A DNA stretch of 19,298 nt from Polyangiaceae bacterium (GCA_025936205.1 JAICTU010000125.1:1-19298), one strand, 5' to 3'. Counted from the first letter of the stretch, positions 7,509-15,038 are shown. The notes: generated by a model not told the origin, from the sequence alone. Made by a program: numbers and translations.

Positions 7509-7849
7509 GCCATGGTACGGTCTTGGTCGTGGATGACGATGAAGACATCCGCGAATCGCTGCGCGACGCGTTCGAGGACGCCGGCTATCAGGTGCGCTGC
7601 GCCGCCAATGGCCGCGAGGGGCTGGATGCCTTGAAGGGCGAGCGGCCCTGCGTCGTTGTGCTCGATCTCATCATGCCGATCATGACCGGCAACGAGATGT
7701 ATGACGCGATGCAAGCCGACCCCAAGCTCGCCGACGTGCCGGTGATCATGTCCACGTCGGACGCCTCCCGGGCTCCGAGCGGCGTGCTCCTGCTCAAGAA
7801 GCCCGTGAACCTCCAGCGCATGCTGGCGACGATCGGGAGGTTCTGCTGA
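7505..7849 (+). CDS. Single-domain response regulator
   Basis: This 114-residue receiver has the acidic pocket DDDED (10-14), phospho-acceptor Asp54 in VVLDLIMP, Ser/Thr at 83-84 and Lys98/99-Pro100. No output domain follows, so it must act by protein contact, as a phosphate sink or in a relay, like CheY or DivK-type proteins. The start is a GTG whose last two bases are part of the kinase stop (GTGA overlap), with GAGGAG at 7491-7496 as ribosome-binding site eight bases upstream. This strongly implies a cognate pair with the kinase. The next gene converges with only four bases between stop codons. Confidence 0.92.
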   Translation: MSHGTVLVVDDDEDIRESLRDAFEDAGYQVRCAANGREGLDALKGERPCVVVLDLIMPIMTGNEMYDAMQADPKLADVPVIMSTSDASRAPSGVLLLKKPVNLQRMLATIGRFC

Positions 7850-7853
7850 ACCG

Positions 7854-9644
7854 CTACTGATTGGAGCTCGCGAAGTCCATGATCGCGCGGTACTTGGGGT
7901 GGCGGCGATCCATGGCTGAATCGGCGTTGGCCCACATGTCGTCCGGGCCCACCCAGCCCCAGACGTTCATGATCTCGCCGCCCGCGGCTCGGAAGCCCGT
8001 GAAGTTCTTCATGTACAGGTCGTACATGCGATCGTCGCGCGTCATTTCCACCAGCAGGTCGTGCACCTTGCTGTCGTTGCCCTCGTAGTTGAAGTGCGTG
8101 CCGCTCTCGTAGACTTGTAGTCCGAGCCCGCGCGCCTGGGCCAGCCTGGCAAAGTAGCCGTAGCCTTCGATAGTGTAGTCGAGGTTATCCTCGTCGTCGC
8201 CGCTGCAGCTGTCGATCAGGCCGCCGTGCTCGAGCTGCTGGAATGCGCGATCGAGCGCCTTGCTCTCACCGTCCTCGAGCCAGTCGGCGAGCACGTCCTC
8301 GTTGCTGGGCAGACAGCCCGCGAAGTAGCCCGTGATGTTGACGGCATCGACGGCCTCGTAGCAGGGCCCATCGCTCGGATGATCCGCGGCCCAATCCGGG
8401 CAATCGAGCACCTTGGGCGCGAGCTCGCGCCAGCCCGTTTGCGGCGAGAGCAGACAGCGCACGCGATCGGAGTCGCTGCCGAACACTTGCTTGATGACGC
8501 GGCACGCGCTCGCGGTGCGGCCCGCCGCGTACTGCACCCAGGCCGAGCCCTCATCCGGCCACATCTTCTGGCCCTTCTGGTTCGCGTACTCCGCCTGCGG
8601 AAAGCCCCAGTTCCAGACCTCGTTGCCGTATTCGACGCTCGCCACCAGGCCAGGATCGAGGTTCGCCTTCAGCGTTTCGGCGAACTTCTTCACGTACTCG
8701 TCGTCGGCGTCGACCGGCAGGTTGAAGTGCGGATCCGCCGGCACGCGGTTGGCGAGCGCGACCAGCGTCTCCAGCGGGTAGCCGCCCACCCGCGTGCCCA
8801 GCTCCGGGCGCTTCAGATCCAGGTACTGGCCGGAGGACAGCCGGCTGGGCACGCTCTCGGTGGGGCGCTCGTCCCAGTGACCCGGCATCACACAGCGCCC
8901 GCTGCCGCAGTCATCGTCAGTCAGCGCGTAGCACTCATCGCCCGCGCGCGGGCCGCCGCTGCACACGCCATACTCATTGGACGCCATCCAATCCATGAAG
9001 CGCAGGCTGCGGAACGGCGCCAGGAAGTCGAGCATGTCGGGGCTGAAGACCTCGCCCTGCTCGAGCAGCTGCTCTTGGTCTGCGCGGAACACGCGGATGT
9101 TGCGCAGGTAGTCGCCGCGCCGGTCGGGATCGATCTCGGTGAGGCGCAGGTACGTCGCATCCGGTTGCAGCGTGAAACTGAGCCGCCTCGCGCCTTGCAC
9201 GGAGCGCACGTCTTTGCCGTTGTCGATCTCGAGCCGGCCGCTGCCCTCCCAGGTCACGATGAAGCGCTGCCCAAAGTCGGAGCGATGGCTGCCCGAGCTG
9301 ATCACGATGCCGATGCTCGAGTAGGAGCGCGACGAGTCATCGCGATAGCGCAGACTGCGCGGCCACCCGTCAGGCGCCAGATCGAGGTGCGCGCGCCCGC
9401 TGCACTCGGGATCGTCCTCGGAGCACTTGCCCTCCGGGACCCGGCTGTTCTGCATCAGGTCGATGAACGGGGGCAGATCCGTCCAATCACCGGGGAAGTC
9501 CAGGTTGTAGCCCAGCAGAGAGGCTTGATTCGGAGTCTCACGACGGGGCGCGCGAGCCGGCGTTGGGCTCGGCGCATCCCCCTCGGAGCTTCCGCAGCCG
9601 GTTGCGACGAGCGCCGCAAAAAGACCCCAGCTCCAGCGCGCCAT
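7854..9644 (-). CDS. Glycoside-hydrolase-like lipoprotein (putative clan A type fold)
   Basis: This 596-residue protein has a signal peptide with lipobox ATGC (Cys17) and a Pro-rich linker. The body matches, from memory, a family of secreted proteins annotated as putative glycoside hydrolases. An N-terminal beta-rich part (about 45-190) includes FIVTWEGSGRLEI and YLRNIRVF. FMDWM (217-221) follows, and then a catalytic-barrel-like part with VEYGNEVWNWGF (338-349). There Glu342 after Asn is the likely acid/base, and Glu513 in LQVYESGTHFN is a candidate nucleophile. An insertion at about 225-252 has the spacing CSGGPRAGDEC...DDDCGSGRC, a Cys module common in myxobacterial surface proteins. The substrate is unknown; a polysaccharide is expected. 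It probably acts on the cell surface. No clear Shine-Dalgarno is seen, and an inverted repeat lies 12 bases upstream. Confidence 0.78.
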   Translation of the reverse strand: MARWSWGLFAALVATGCGSSEGDAPSPTPARAPRRETPNQASLLGYNLDFPGDWTDLPPFIDLMQNSRVPEGKCSEDDPECSGRAHLDLAPDGWPRSLRYRDDSSRSYSSIGIVISSGSHRSDFGQRFIVTWEGSGRLEIDNGKDVRSVQGARRLSFTLQPDATYLRLTEIDPDRRGDYLRNIRVFRADQEQLLEQGEVFSPDMLDFLAPFRSLRFMDWMASNEYGVCSGGPRAGDECYALTDDDCGSGRCVMPGHWDERPTESVPSRLSSGQYLDLKRPELGTRVGGYPLETLVALANRVPADPHFNLPVDADDEYVKKFAETLKANLDPGLVASVEYGNEVWNWGFPQAEYANQKGQKMWPDEGSAWVQYAAGRTASACRVIKQVFGSDSDRVRCLLSPQTGWRELAPKVLDCPDWAADHPSDGPCYEAVDAVNITGYFAGCLPSNEDVLADWLEDGESKALDRAFQQLEHGGLIDSCSGDDEDNLDYTIEGYGYFARLAQARGLGLQVYESGTHFNYEGNDSKVHDLLVEMTRDDRMYDLYMKNFTGFRAAGGEIMNVWGWVGPDDMWANADSAMDRRHPKYRAIMDFASSNQ

Positions 9645-9655
9645 GTCTTACTTTA

Positions 9656-9674
9656 TCGCACTTTTGTGGTGCGA
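9656..9674. promoter_or_regulatory. Inverted repeat just upstream of the GH-like lipoprotein gene
   Basis: TCGCAC and GTGCGA flank a seven-base AT-rich loop. Read on the minus strand it ends 11 bases before the ATG at 9644, where it could block ribosome access or serve as an operator. No T run follows it in the minus direction, so it is not a good terminator for the upstream Cys-rich lipoprotein gene. Confidence 0.4.
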
Positions 9675-9734
9675 GATCGGATCAATGCCGCATAGGTCTA
9701 CGCGCCAGCGGTACGGCGTTCAGCTGGGATTTAG

Positions 9735-10553
9735 CTACTGGCCCGCATCGGGAGGCCCGGCATCGGGCGATTCGCCGGTGCAGCTGGCGATCGGCTGCGC
9801 CAGGTTGCACTGCCCGCCCCCGACGCAGTCCGCGTCCGAGCTGCAGTGAGGGGCGCACAGGCCATCGCCGGTTCCCGGGATATTGCTGGGAGCAGTCAGC
9901 GACAGCGCGGCGTACGTGGTGCAAGCGAGGTCGCTGCGCCGCTGGCACTCCGGCGCCGCGGTGTTGCAGCTGGCAAAGCACACGCCGAACGTCGGGTCCG
10001 AGAAGTGAACGCAGTCGCCGGCTTCCTGAAACAGCATGCAGTCCGCCGTGGTCCTGCAAGCGGCCGTGCAGTAGCCCCGGGCAGGGCCCCCGGTGGAACC
10101 GGCGGGGCCCGTCTCGTTTTCCGCCCAGCAAATCAGGCTCGTGCCGCAGTCCGCGTTGATGCGGCACGGCGCTCCGAGCAGGTTGGGGTTCTTGGAGGGC
10201 AGCATCGCCGGAGGCGCCGAGCACTGACAGTTGCTGAAGGTGCCCGTGTCGTTGCAGGTCGCCGTTCCCGGGCACTCGTTCGCACCCAGACAGGAGCGGG
10301 TTGCCCCCGGCATGCAGGCCACTGCGGTGACCGAGGGATGCTGACTGGGCGATCCGTTGCCTTCCACCGGGCACTGACATTTGCCGAAGACCAGACCGTT
10401 GGTATCGCAGATCTTTACACCCTCGCAGGCATCCGCGCCCTGACACGCCACGGACTCTCCGGGAACGCAGCGATCCGGCTTCGACTCCTCACATCCGAAC
10501 CAGAAGAGCACGATCGTGCTCCATAGACAGACAGCCCAACTTCTTCGCAGCAT
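9735..10553 (-). CDS. Cys-rich lipoprotein with internal duplication
   Basis: This 272-residue protein has a hydrophobic signal ending in FWFGC (Cys21, an atypical lipobox) and about 28 cysteines after it. Residues 29-62 and 80-112 form two similar repeats with spacing C-x-PG-x4-C-x-GA-x2-C-x-G-x3-C and ending in CQC. Further on are modules such as NADCGTSLIC, TADC and SDADCVGGGQC. It ends in a Ser/Pro/Asp-rich DAGPPDAGQ tail. Such proteins are frequent in myxobacteria and are assumed to be disulfide-stabilised surface proteins; no enzymatic motif is seen. I chose the ATG at 10553; a GTG four codons earlier (10565) is possible. It starts 16 bases after the SDR stop, so the two are probably cotranscribed. 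Confidence 0.75.
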   Translation of the reverse strand: MLRRSWAVCLWSTIVLFWFGCEESKPDRCVPGESVACQGADACEGVKICDTNGLVFGKCQCPVEGNGSPSQHPSVTAVACMPGATRSCLGANECPGTATCNDTGTFSNCQCSAPPAMLPSKNPNLLGAPCRINADCGTSLICWAENETGPAGSTGGPARGYCTAACRTTADCMLFQEAGDCVHFSDPTFGVCFASCNTAAPECQRRSDLACTTYAALSLTAPSNIPGTGDGLCAPHCSSDADCVGGGQCNLAQPIASCTGESPDAGPPDAGQ

Positions 10554-10569
10554 GCAGGGCGGCACTGTC

Positions 10570-11217
10570 TCAGCGCGGCGGGAAAATCGCCAGCTCGATC
10601 AGTCGCCCGGCGCGCGAACGCTGAGCGGCATGGACCAGCGTCTCGGCGATCTCGACGGGATCGATGAAACGTTCGAACCCCGGCATATCGCGGCGGTTTG
10701 CCGGCGTATCGACGGCCCCCATCGGATACACCACCGCGACGCGAGCGTCGGTGCCCTTGAACTCCCCATCCAGGGAGCGCAGCAGGGTAGCGACGGCGGC
10801 CTTGGCCGCCCCGTACAGTGCCGAGCCGGGTGACGCGCCGCTCCAGCCGGGCTCGGAGGAGAACGCGGCCAGGAACCCGCGCTTGGTCTGCAAGAAGTGC
10901 GGCACGAGCGCGCGCGCGACGTGGAACAACGAGCGCACGTTCAAATCGAACATGCGCTCGTAGTCGGCGAGTGGCGCCTCGTGCAGCTTGCCGTGAGTGA
11001 AACCGCCCACGGTGTGGATCAGCCCGTCGAGGCGCCCTTCGCGTGCGATCACATCGCGCACCAGAGTTTCGGCGCTCCCCGCGTCGAGCAGATCCACTTC
11101 GGGTCGGTCTGCCGCGACGACCTTGGCGCCGGCGGCGGCAAATGCCGCCACCACGGACCGCCCGATCGCCCCCTTGCCGCCCGTGACCACAAACACCTGC
11201 GCATCCAGCTTTTCCAT
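10570..11217 (-). CDS. Short-chain dehydrogenase/reductase (SDR)
   Basis: This 215-residue cytoplasmic oxidoreductase has the Rossmann motif TGGKGAIG (12-19), DLNVRS (91-96, structural Asn93), serines 120/121 and the catalytic YGAAK (Tyr135, Lys139). Asp37 at the end of the second strand (AADRPE) suggests NAD(H) preference. It is on the short side for classical SDRs (about 250), with a compact C terminus after VVYPMGAVDTP. The substrate is not deducible. A lipoprotein gene follows 16 bases downstream, an unusual partner for an SDR. No Shine-Dalgarno is obvious, and an inverted repeat lies 10 bases upstream of the ATG. Confidence 0.9.
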   Translation of the reverse strand: MEKLDAQVFVVTGGKGAIGRSVVAAFAAAGAKVVAADRPEVDLLDAGSAETLVRDVIAREGRLDGLIHTVGGFTHGKLHEAPLADYERMFDLNVRSLFHVARALVPHFLQTKRGFLAAFSSEPGWSGASPGSALYGAAKAAVATLLRSLDGEFKGTDARVAVVYPMGAVDTPANRRDMPGFERFIDPVEIAETLVHAAQRSRAGRLIELAIFPPR

Positions 11218-11227
11218 GGACGCGCAG

Positions 11228-11246
11228 CGTACCCGGTCTGGGTACG
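11228..11246. promoter_or_regulatory. Inverted repeat between the haem-c lipoprotein and SDR genes
   Basis: CGTACCC-5-GGGTACG is a perfect 7-base inverted repeat in the 55-base gap, ending 10 bases upstream of the SDR start on the minus strand. It could be an operator for the SDR or a hairpin ending the upstream transcript. No T run is present. Confidence 0.42.
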
Positions 11247-11272
11247 TTGGCCAGGGGCGGCATCAGGCCGCG

Positions 11273-12076
11273 TCAATCGTCGTCGCCGTCATCGTCGCCG
11301 TCATCGTCATCGCCGCCGCGATCCCTGCGGTCGTCGTCGTCATCATCGTCGTCGTCGTCGGCATTGTCATCACCACCGGCCGGCGGGGGATTGGCGGCGG
11401 GCGGCGGATTGTTGCCGGCGGGCGGATTCGCGGCCGCGGGCGTGCACGCCAGGGCCGCATCCGCTGCCGTCTCTGGACAGCCCCCGGCGACCCAGCTCGC
11501 CACAATCGCCTTCTGCGCGGCGCTCAGCCTGCCGTTGGGAGGCATGCTGCCGCTGGCCACCTCGCGGCCGATCGTGGTGCAGAGCCGATCCACTTGCGCA
11601 TAGGGCGAGAGCTGCGGCAGACGGCTGTTCCCGGTGTGGCAACTCGAGCACACGGGCTGGAACAACTGCGGGACAAAATCCCCATCGTACGAAGCGCACT
11701 GGTTCGCGGCGGGCGCGGGCGGAGCCGGTTGCGCCGGCGTCGCGGCGGGCGCCGCCGGCGGCACATTGGCCGGCGGTGCGGGGTCGGGTGCGGGGTTCAG
11801 CACGGGGTTCGGGGGGGCCTCGTTGGCGCTGGCTGCAGCCGCCGCGGGGGGGGAGCCGGAACCCCTGGCAGCGCTGCTCGTCGGGGCGGAGGAGCCACTT
11901 CCGGTACTGCTGGGTGTCGAACTGGCAGAGCCGCTGCTCTGCGGCGCTGTCGAGGACGAGTTACCCAGCGTCGATCCCGACTTCTGAAAGGGAGCGGGAT
12001 CAGCGGGGCTGCCGCAGGCGATGAAGGCAGCAGCTGGAACCACGACGGACACGAACCACGGTGAGCGATAGAGCAT
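11273..12076 (-). CDS. Lipoprotein with one haem-c motif and polyaspartate tail
   Basis: This 267-residue protein has a signal peptide with lipobox FIAC (Cys21). A long Ser/Thr- then Pro/Ala-rich linker (about 30-125) follows. Next is a small domain with CSSCH (143-147), the covalent haem-c attachment motif, and GSMPPNG (176-182), where Met178 may be the distal ligand. LSAAQKAIVASWVAGGCPE follows. The arrangement resembles the small cytochrome-c-like domains of myxobacteria and planctomycetes. Extra cysteines (127, 166, 200, 211) could form disulfides. After another Pro-rich spacer the last 32 residues (236-267) are mostly aspartate. Expected role: electron carrier or redox sensor at the cell surface, with the tail perhaps binding calcium or other cations. 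No clear ribosome-binding site precedes the ATG. Confidence 0.8.
   Translation of the reverse strand: MLYRSPWFVSVVVPAAAFIACGSPADPAPFQKSGSTLGNSSSTAPQSSGSASSTPSSTGSGSSAPTSSAARGSGSPPAAAAASANEAPPNPVLNPAPDPAPPANVPPAAPAATPAQPAPPAPAANQCASYDGDFVPQLFQPVCSSCHTGNSRLPQLSPYAQVDRLCTTIGREVASGSMPPNGRLSAAQKAIVASWVAGGCPETAADAALACTPAAANPPAGNNPPPAANPPPAGGDDNADDDDDDDDDDRRDRGGDDDDGDDDGDDD
11276..11371 (-). repeat. GAC/GAT microsatellite encoding the Asp-rich tail
   Basis: Ninety-six bases of near-pure GAC and GAT codons (read on the minus strand) are interrupted by a short Arg/Gly island and one Asn-Ala. The run stays in frame and ends at the stop codon. Such trinucleotide runs can change length by slippage without frameshift. 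Confidence 0.85.
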
Positions 12077-12399
12077 GAACTGATTGAGTCAGCCGACTCT
12101 TCGCCGACTGTGCTCACTTCGTGCGCGATTGTTCGCGCGCACGAAACGGTCGTCTCCGGCACGGATCCGTCGCACGCCCTCGGATTTTTCCGGCGTCCTG
12201 AGCTTTGTTGGCTCGACCCTGCGCACGTTGTGCGACCCCAGGAGGGCGCGCTGCTCACCTCTCCGCGCGCATCGGTACGCGTCGGCGCCAGCATTCGTAG
12301 AAAAATGCCGTGAGGGAGTCGAGTCGCGCGCGTGGATTTTGACGGTCACGGCCGCTAGGCTCGCGCTGCCGCGCTCACTTCGAGCCGGCGCTGCCCCCC
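12077..12399. promoter_or_regulatory. Divergent 323-bp intergenic region with large inverted repeat
   Basis: No gene is supported here. It separates the divergent haem-c lipoprotein and esterase genes. Visible elements are GAGTC-AGCC-GACTC at 12086-12099, a perfect 10-base inverted repeat TTCGTGCGCG-8-CGCGCACGAA at 12118-12145, a 10-base palindrome ACGGATCCGT at 12161-12170, and CGCAC-GTT-GTGCG around 12223-12235. The first two lie within 70 bases upstream of the minus-strand lipoprotein start. Promoters for both genes are expected, but no standard -35/-10 pair is convincing. Confidence 0.5.
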
Positions 12400-13383
12400 A
12401 TGAGACTTCGCACCATCATGCTGCTCACCGCGCTCACCTCTGCTGCTGCCGCGGCGGATCCACCCGCTGCTACGGATCGCAAACCCGGCGACTACGCGCT
12501 GACGGCCGAGTCTTTGCCGCAGCCGAACGTGCCCAAGGGCAAGCTGGAGGGCCCGTTCGAGTTCAGGAGCCGCATCATCGCCAACACCGTGCGCCGCTAC
12601 TGGGTGTACGTGCCCGCGCAATACAAACCCGAAAAGCCGGCGAGCGTGCTGGTCTTTCAGGACGGGCAGCGCGCGACCAACCCGGAGGGCTCGCTGCGCG
12701 TGCCGCAGGTCCTGGAGAACCTGATCGCCAAGGGCGCCATCCCGGTCACGATCGGCATCTTCATCACCCCCGGCAACACCATCAAGCCGGGCCCGGGCGG
12801 CGACAGGTACCCCGACGATCTGGGCATGAAGAACCCGGACCACCGCGCGCAGGAATACGACGCGCTCGACGATACCTACGCCCGTTTCCTGACCGAGGAG
12901 ATGCTGCCCGAGGTGAGCAAGCGCTACCGGCTCAGCGAAGACCCCGAACAGCGCGCGATCGGCGGCACCAGCAGCGGCGCCATCTGCGCCTTCACCGTCG
13001 CGTGGCAGCGCCCCAACGCCTTTCGCAAGGTGATCAGCATGATCGGCAGCTACACCTCGATCGGCTTCAAACCGGCGCAGAACGGCCAGCCCCTGGTGCC
13101 GGGCGGCGACCTGTACCCGGGCCTGATCCGCAAGAGCCCGATCCGCCCGCTGAAGATCTTCCTGCAAGACGACTCGAACGACTTGAACAACGAGCACGGC
13201 AACTGGTTCCTCGCCAACCAGCAGATGCTCTCTGCGCTCGAATGGGCCAACGCCGAGGCGGACCGCAAACACACGCCGGGCCCTCGCTACCAGGTGCGCC
13301 ACGTCTGGGGTGACGGCGCACACTCCGACCAGCACGGCGGCTCGCTCCTGCCCGAGATCCTGCGCTGGATGTGGCAGAAGTAA
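12400..13383 (+). CDS. Secreted alpha/beta-hydrolase, Fes/esterase-D-like
   Basis: This 327-residue protein has a signal peptide (MRLRTIMLLTALTSAAAAAD). The body resembles enterochelin esterase-like hydrolases: YWVYVPAQY (67-75), LVFQDGQ (84-90), the nucleophile elbow GGTSSGA (Ser191), LQDDSNDL (Asp257/258/261) and GDGAHSDQHGG (His308 as likely catalytic base) before LRWMW at the C terminus. Homologues are annotated variously as siderophore esterases, feruloyl or acetyl-xylan esterases and gluconolactonase-linked proteins, so the substrate is unsettled. It is likely periplasmic or secreted. The ATG at 12400 has no visible Shine-Dalgarno; an ATG at 12418 is a less likely alternative. It converges with the next gene, seven bases between stops. 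Confidence 0.86.
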   Translation: MRLRTIMLLTALTSAAAAADPPAATDRKPGDYALTAESLPQPNVPKGKLEGPFEFRSRIIANTVRRYWVYVPAQYKPEKPASVLVFQDGQRATNPEGSLRVPQVLENLIAKGAIPVTIGIFITPGNTIKPGPGGDRYPDDLGMKNPDHRAQEYDALDDTYARFLTEEMLPEVSKRYRLSEDPEQRAIGGTSSGAICAFTVAWQRPNAFRKVISMIGSYTSIGFKPAQNGQPLVPGGDLYPGLIRKSPIRPLKIFLQDDSNDLNNEHGNWFLANQQMLSALEWANAEADRKHTPGPRYQVRHVWGDGAHSDQHGGSLLPEILRWMWQK

Positions 13384-13390
13384 GGCGAGT

Positions 13391-14113
13391 TCAGAGGGCG
13401 AGCCCCACCCCTGCGGAGAGCGCTTGCTCGCCCAGCGGCACGCCCTCGACGAACACGTTGCCGCGCGCTCCGAGCCGCACCGCGAGCCCAGCGCCGAGCT
13501 GATAGTGGTGTGTATCCGTGCCCGTCACATGCTCGCCCTGCCGCTGCCAGAACACGGGCCCACCGAACACGCGAGCCAGGGCGTACGGCTGCAGCAGCCT
13601 CGCCAGCTCGACTCCGACCTGTCCGCCCAGCCGCAGATCGAACGCGGAGTAGCTCTCCGACGGCCTGCCGGCGAGGTGCGTGCGCGCAAACGACGCGGAG
13701 AGGGTGGAGGTCAGCAGCGCAAACCAGGGCCCGCTCTGCCAGGCGCGCCAATCGAGCCCCAGCGACGCGACCGGGCCCGGCGAGAAGTCATATTCACCTT
13801 CCGGCAAGCGCAGCGAGCCATCGAGCGCGCCGCCCAGCCCCGCCTGCAGCACCAGCGCCGGCGCCGGCAACCACGCCAGCACGCCCAGCGCCGCCCAGCG
13901 TGTTTCATCGCCCTCTAGATCGCTGCTGAAGCGCAAGCGGGTCGAGGTGTACACTCCGCTCGCGCCGAGCGCCCAATGCGGGCGTGTCTGCTCCCGGTGT
14001 TCCGCCAGGCTGCAGGACGCAACGCCCGACGCCGACACGCCGCAGGCTCGCGCGGGAGCTGCCATCGAGCTCAGGCCCAGCACCAGGAACCCAGCAAATA
14101 CCGACGTCTTCAT
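13391..14113 (-). CDS. Probable outer-membrane beta-barrel-type protein
   Basis: I do not recognise a characterised family. The 240-residue product has a signal peptide ending near ARA (21-23) followed by ACGVSASGVASCSLAEH (23-39), a Cys-containing motif I have seen at the mature N terminus of myxobacterial exported proteins. The rest alternates hydrophobic and polar residues, with repeated Gly-rich strands such as LGVLAWLPAPALVLQAGLGGALDG, LRLGGQVGVEL and YQLGAGLAVRLGA. It ends in LSAGVGLAL, consistent with a small beta-barrel. I chose the ATG at 14113 because the signal peptide starts there; the frame is open to 14269 but would overlap the divergent gene's start. It is divergent from the TPR-like gene. 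Confidence 0.68.
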   Translation of the reverse strand: MKTSVFAGFLVLGLSSMAAPARACGVSASGVASCSLAEHREQTRPHWALGASGVYTSTRLRFSSDLEGDETRWAALGVLAWLPAPALVLQAGLGGALDGSLRLPEGEYDFSPGPVASLGLDWRAWQSGPWFALLTSTLSASFARTHLAGRPSESYSAFDLRLGGQVGVELARLLQPYALARVFGGPVFWQRQGEHVTGTDTHHYQLGAGLAVRLGARGNVFVEGVPLGEQALSAGVGLAL

Positions 14114-14136
14114 GCGCGCGACGATGTAAGGTCCGG

Positions 14137-14153
14137 GCTTGCTCGAGGCAAGC
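14137..14153. promoter_or_regulatory. Inverted repeat in the divergent gap between barrel and TPR-like genes
   Basis: GCTTGC-TCGAG-GCAAGC lies in the 121-base gap between divergent starts (14113 minus, 14235 plus). Its position 24 bases upstream of the minus-strand start could suit an operator acting on either gene. Both genes probably share this promoter region. Confidence 0.35.
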
Positions 14154-14234
14154 GCCGCGCCGCCCTCGGCAGCGGACGAACCAGCGAAAATCCAGCGGGA
14201 CTTAACGGCTTCGACCTGGTCGCAGAGCTGTACT

Positions 14235-15038
14235 ATGCCGGGCGCCATGTACGCGCGGCACTGGCTCACCGGGCTCCTGGTCTTGACGGCGAGCCGCGCG
14301 TCCCTGGCCGCTGAAGCCAGCGCGGCTGCCGGCGATTTCGCGGCCGCCCTCGCCGCTGCGGATCAGCGCTTCGTCGCGGGAGACCTCCTGGGGGCGCTGC
14401 AGATCCTGGAGCCTGTCTGCGGCTCGAGGGACCTTCCGGAGTGCGCCTTTGCGCTGGGCGCCATCCAGCACGGGCTCGGCCATTGCGAGGCCGCGCTCGG
14501 CCACTACCGGCGCTACCGCGAGCTGGCCCCGAACGGCGAGCACCGCTCTGAAGTCGATACGGCGCTCGACGAGGTGGAAGCCCAGTGCGGCACGCGCCCG
14601 AGCGAGCAGGCTCCGCCGATCCCGGCTCTCCCCAGCCTGCCGGAGCTCTCGAGCCCACCGGCGCTCGTTCCGCCTGCCGTGTCGACGCCGGGCGAAACTG
14701 GCATGAGCCCGCCGGCACGCGATCCACTCCAGCGAAAGCTGATGATCGGCTCCTTTGCGCTCTCCGGAGCCACGGCCGCGACCAGCGTCGTGTTCGGCGT
14801 GCTGGCGGCGCACAGCGCCGATCGCTGCCGGCACCATACCGCCTACGATCAGCGCTACATCGACGAATGCGAGCACGCGGGCCCCACCTACCAGGGACTC
14901 TGGCAAGGCTTCGCGGTGGCTGCCGGCGCCTTCGCCGGCATCGGCGCCACCCTCTGGTGGCTCGGCGCCAGCTCCAGTGCCGCCGTCGAAGTCAGCGCCA
15001 GCGGCGCGCCCACGCTGCAATACCGGCGCAGCTTCTGA
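14235..15038 (+). CDS. TPR-like envelope protein with two C-terminal membrane segments
   Basis: This 267-residue product starts with a signal peptide (ending near SLAAEA). Its helical region (about 35-110) resembles a TPR/Sel1-type fold: AADQRFVAGDLLGALQILE and ALGAIQHGLGHCEAALGHYRRY. A Pro/Ser-rich linker (about 120-170) follows. Next come two hydrophobic segments, LMIGSFALSGATAATSVVFGVLAA and FAVAAGAFAGIGATLWWLGA, flanking a small Cys-containing loop (DRC...DEC). This layout is recurrent in myxobacteria near Ser/Thr kinases. The function is unknown; protein contact through the TPR part is expected. The start may be 14235 or 14247; GAG about seven bases before 14235 slightly favours it. It converges on the kinase gene. 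Confidence 0.72.
   Translation: MPGAMYARHWLTGLLVLTASRASLAAEASAAAGDFAAALAAADQRFVAGDLLGALQILEPVCGSRDLPECAFALGAIQHGLGHCEAALGHYRRYRELAPNGEHRSEVDTALDEVEAQCGTRPSEQAPPIPALPSLPELSSPPALVPPAVSTPGETGMSPPARDPLQRKLMIGSFALSGATAATSVVFGVLAAHSADRCRHHTAYDQRYIDECEHAGPTYQGLWQGFAVAAGAFAGIGATLWWLGASSSAAVEVSASGAPTLQYRRSF

Noticed and set aside
8226..9695. 489-residue plus-strand open frame
   Set aside because: It is antisense to the GH-like lipoprotein, whose catalytic motifs and signal peptide are clear.
11276..11371. CRISPR-like or tandem repeat array
   Set aside because: It is a trinucleotide run encoding aspartates in frame, without spacers.
12084..13313. 409-residue plus-strand open frame
   Set aside because: It overlaps the esterase gene in another frame and lacks domains; the esterase has a signal peptide and catalytic motifs.
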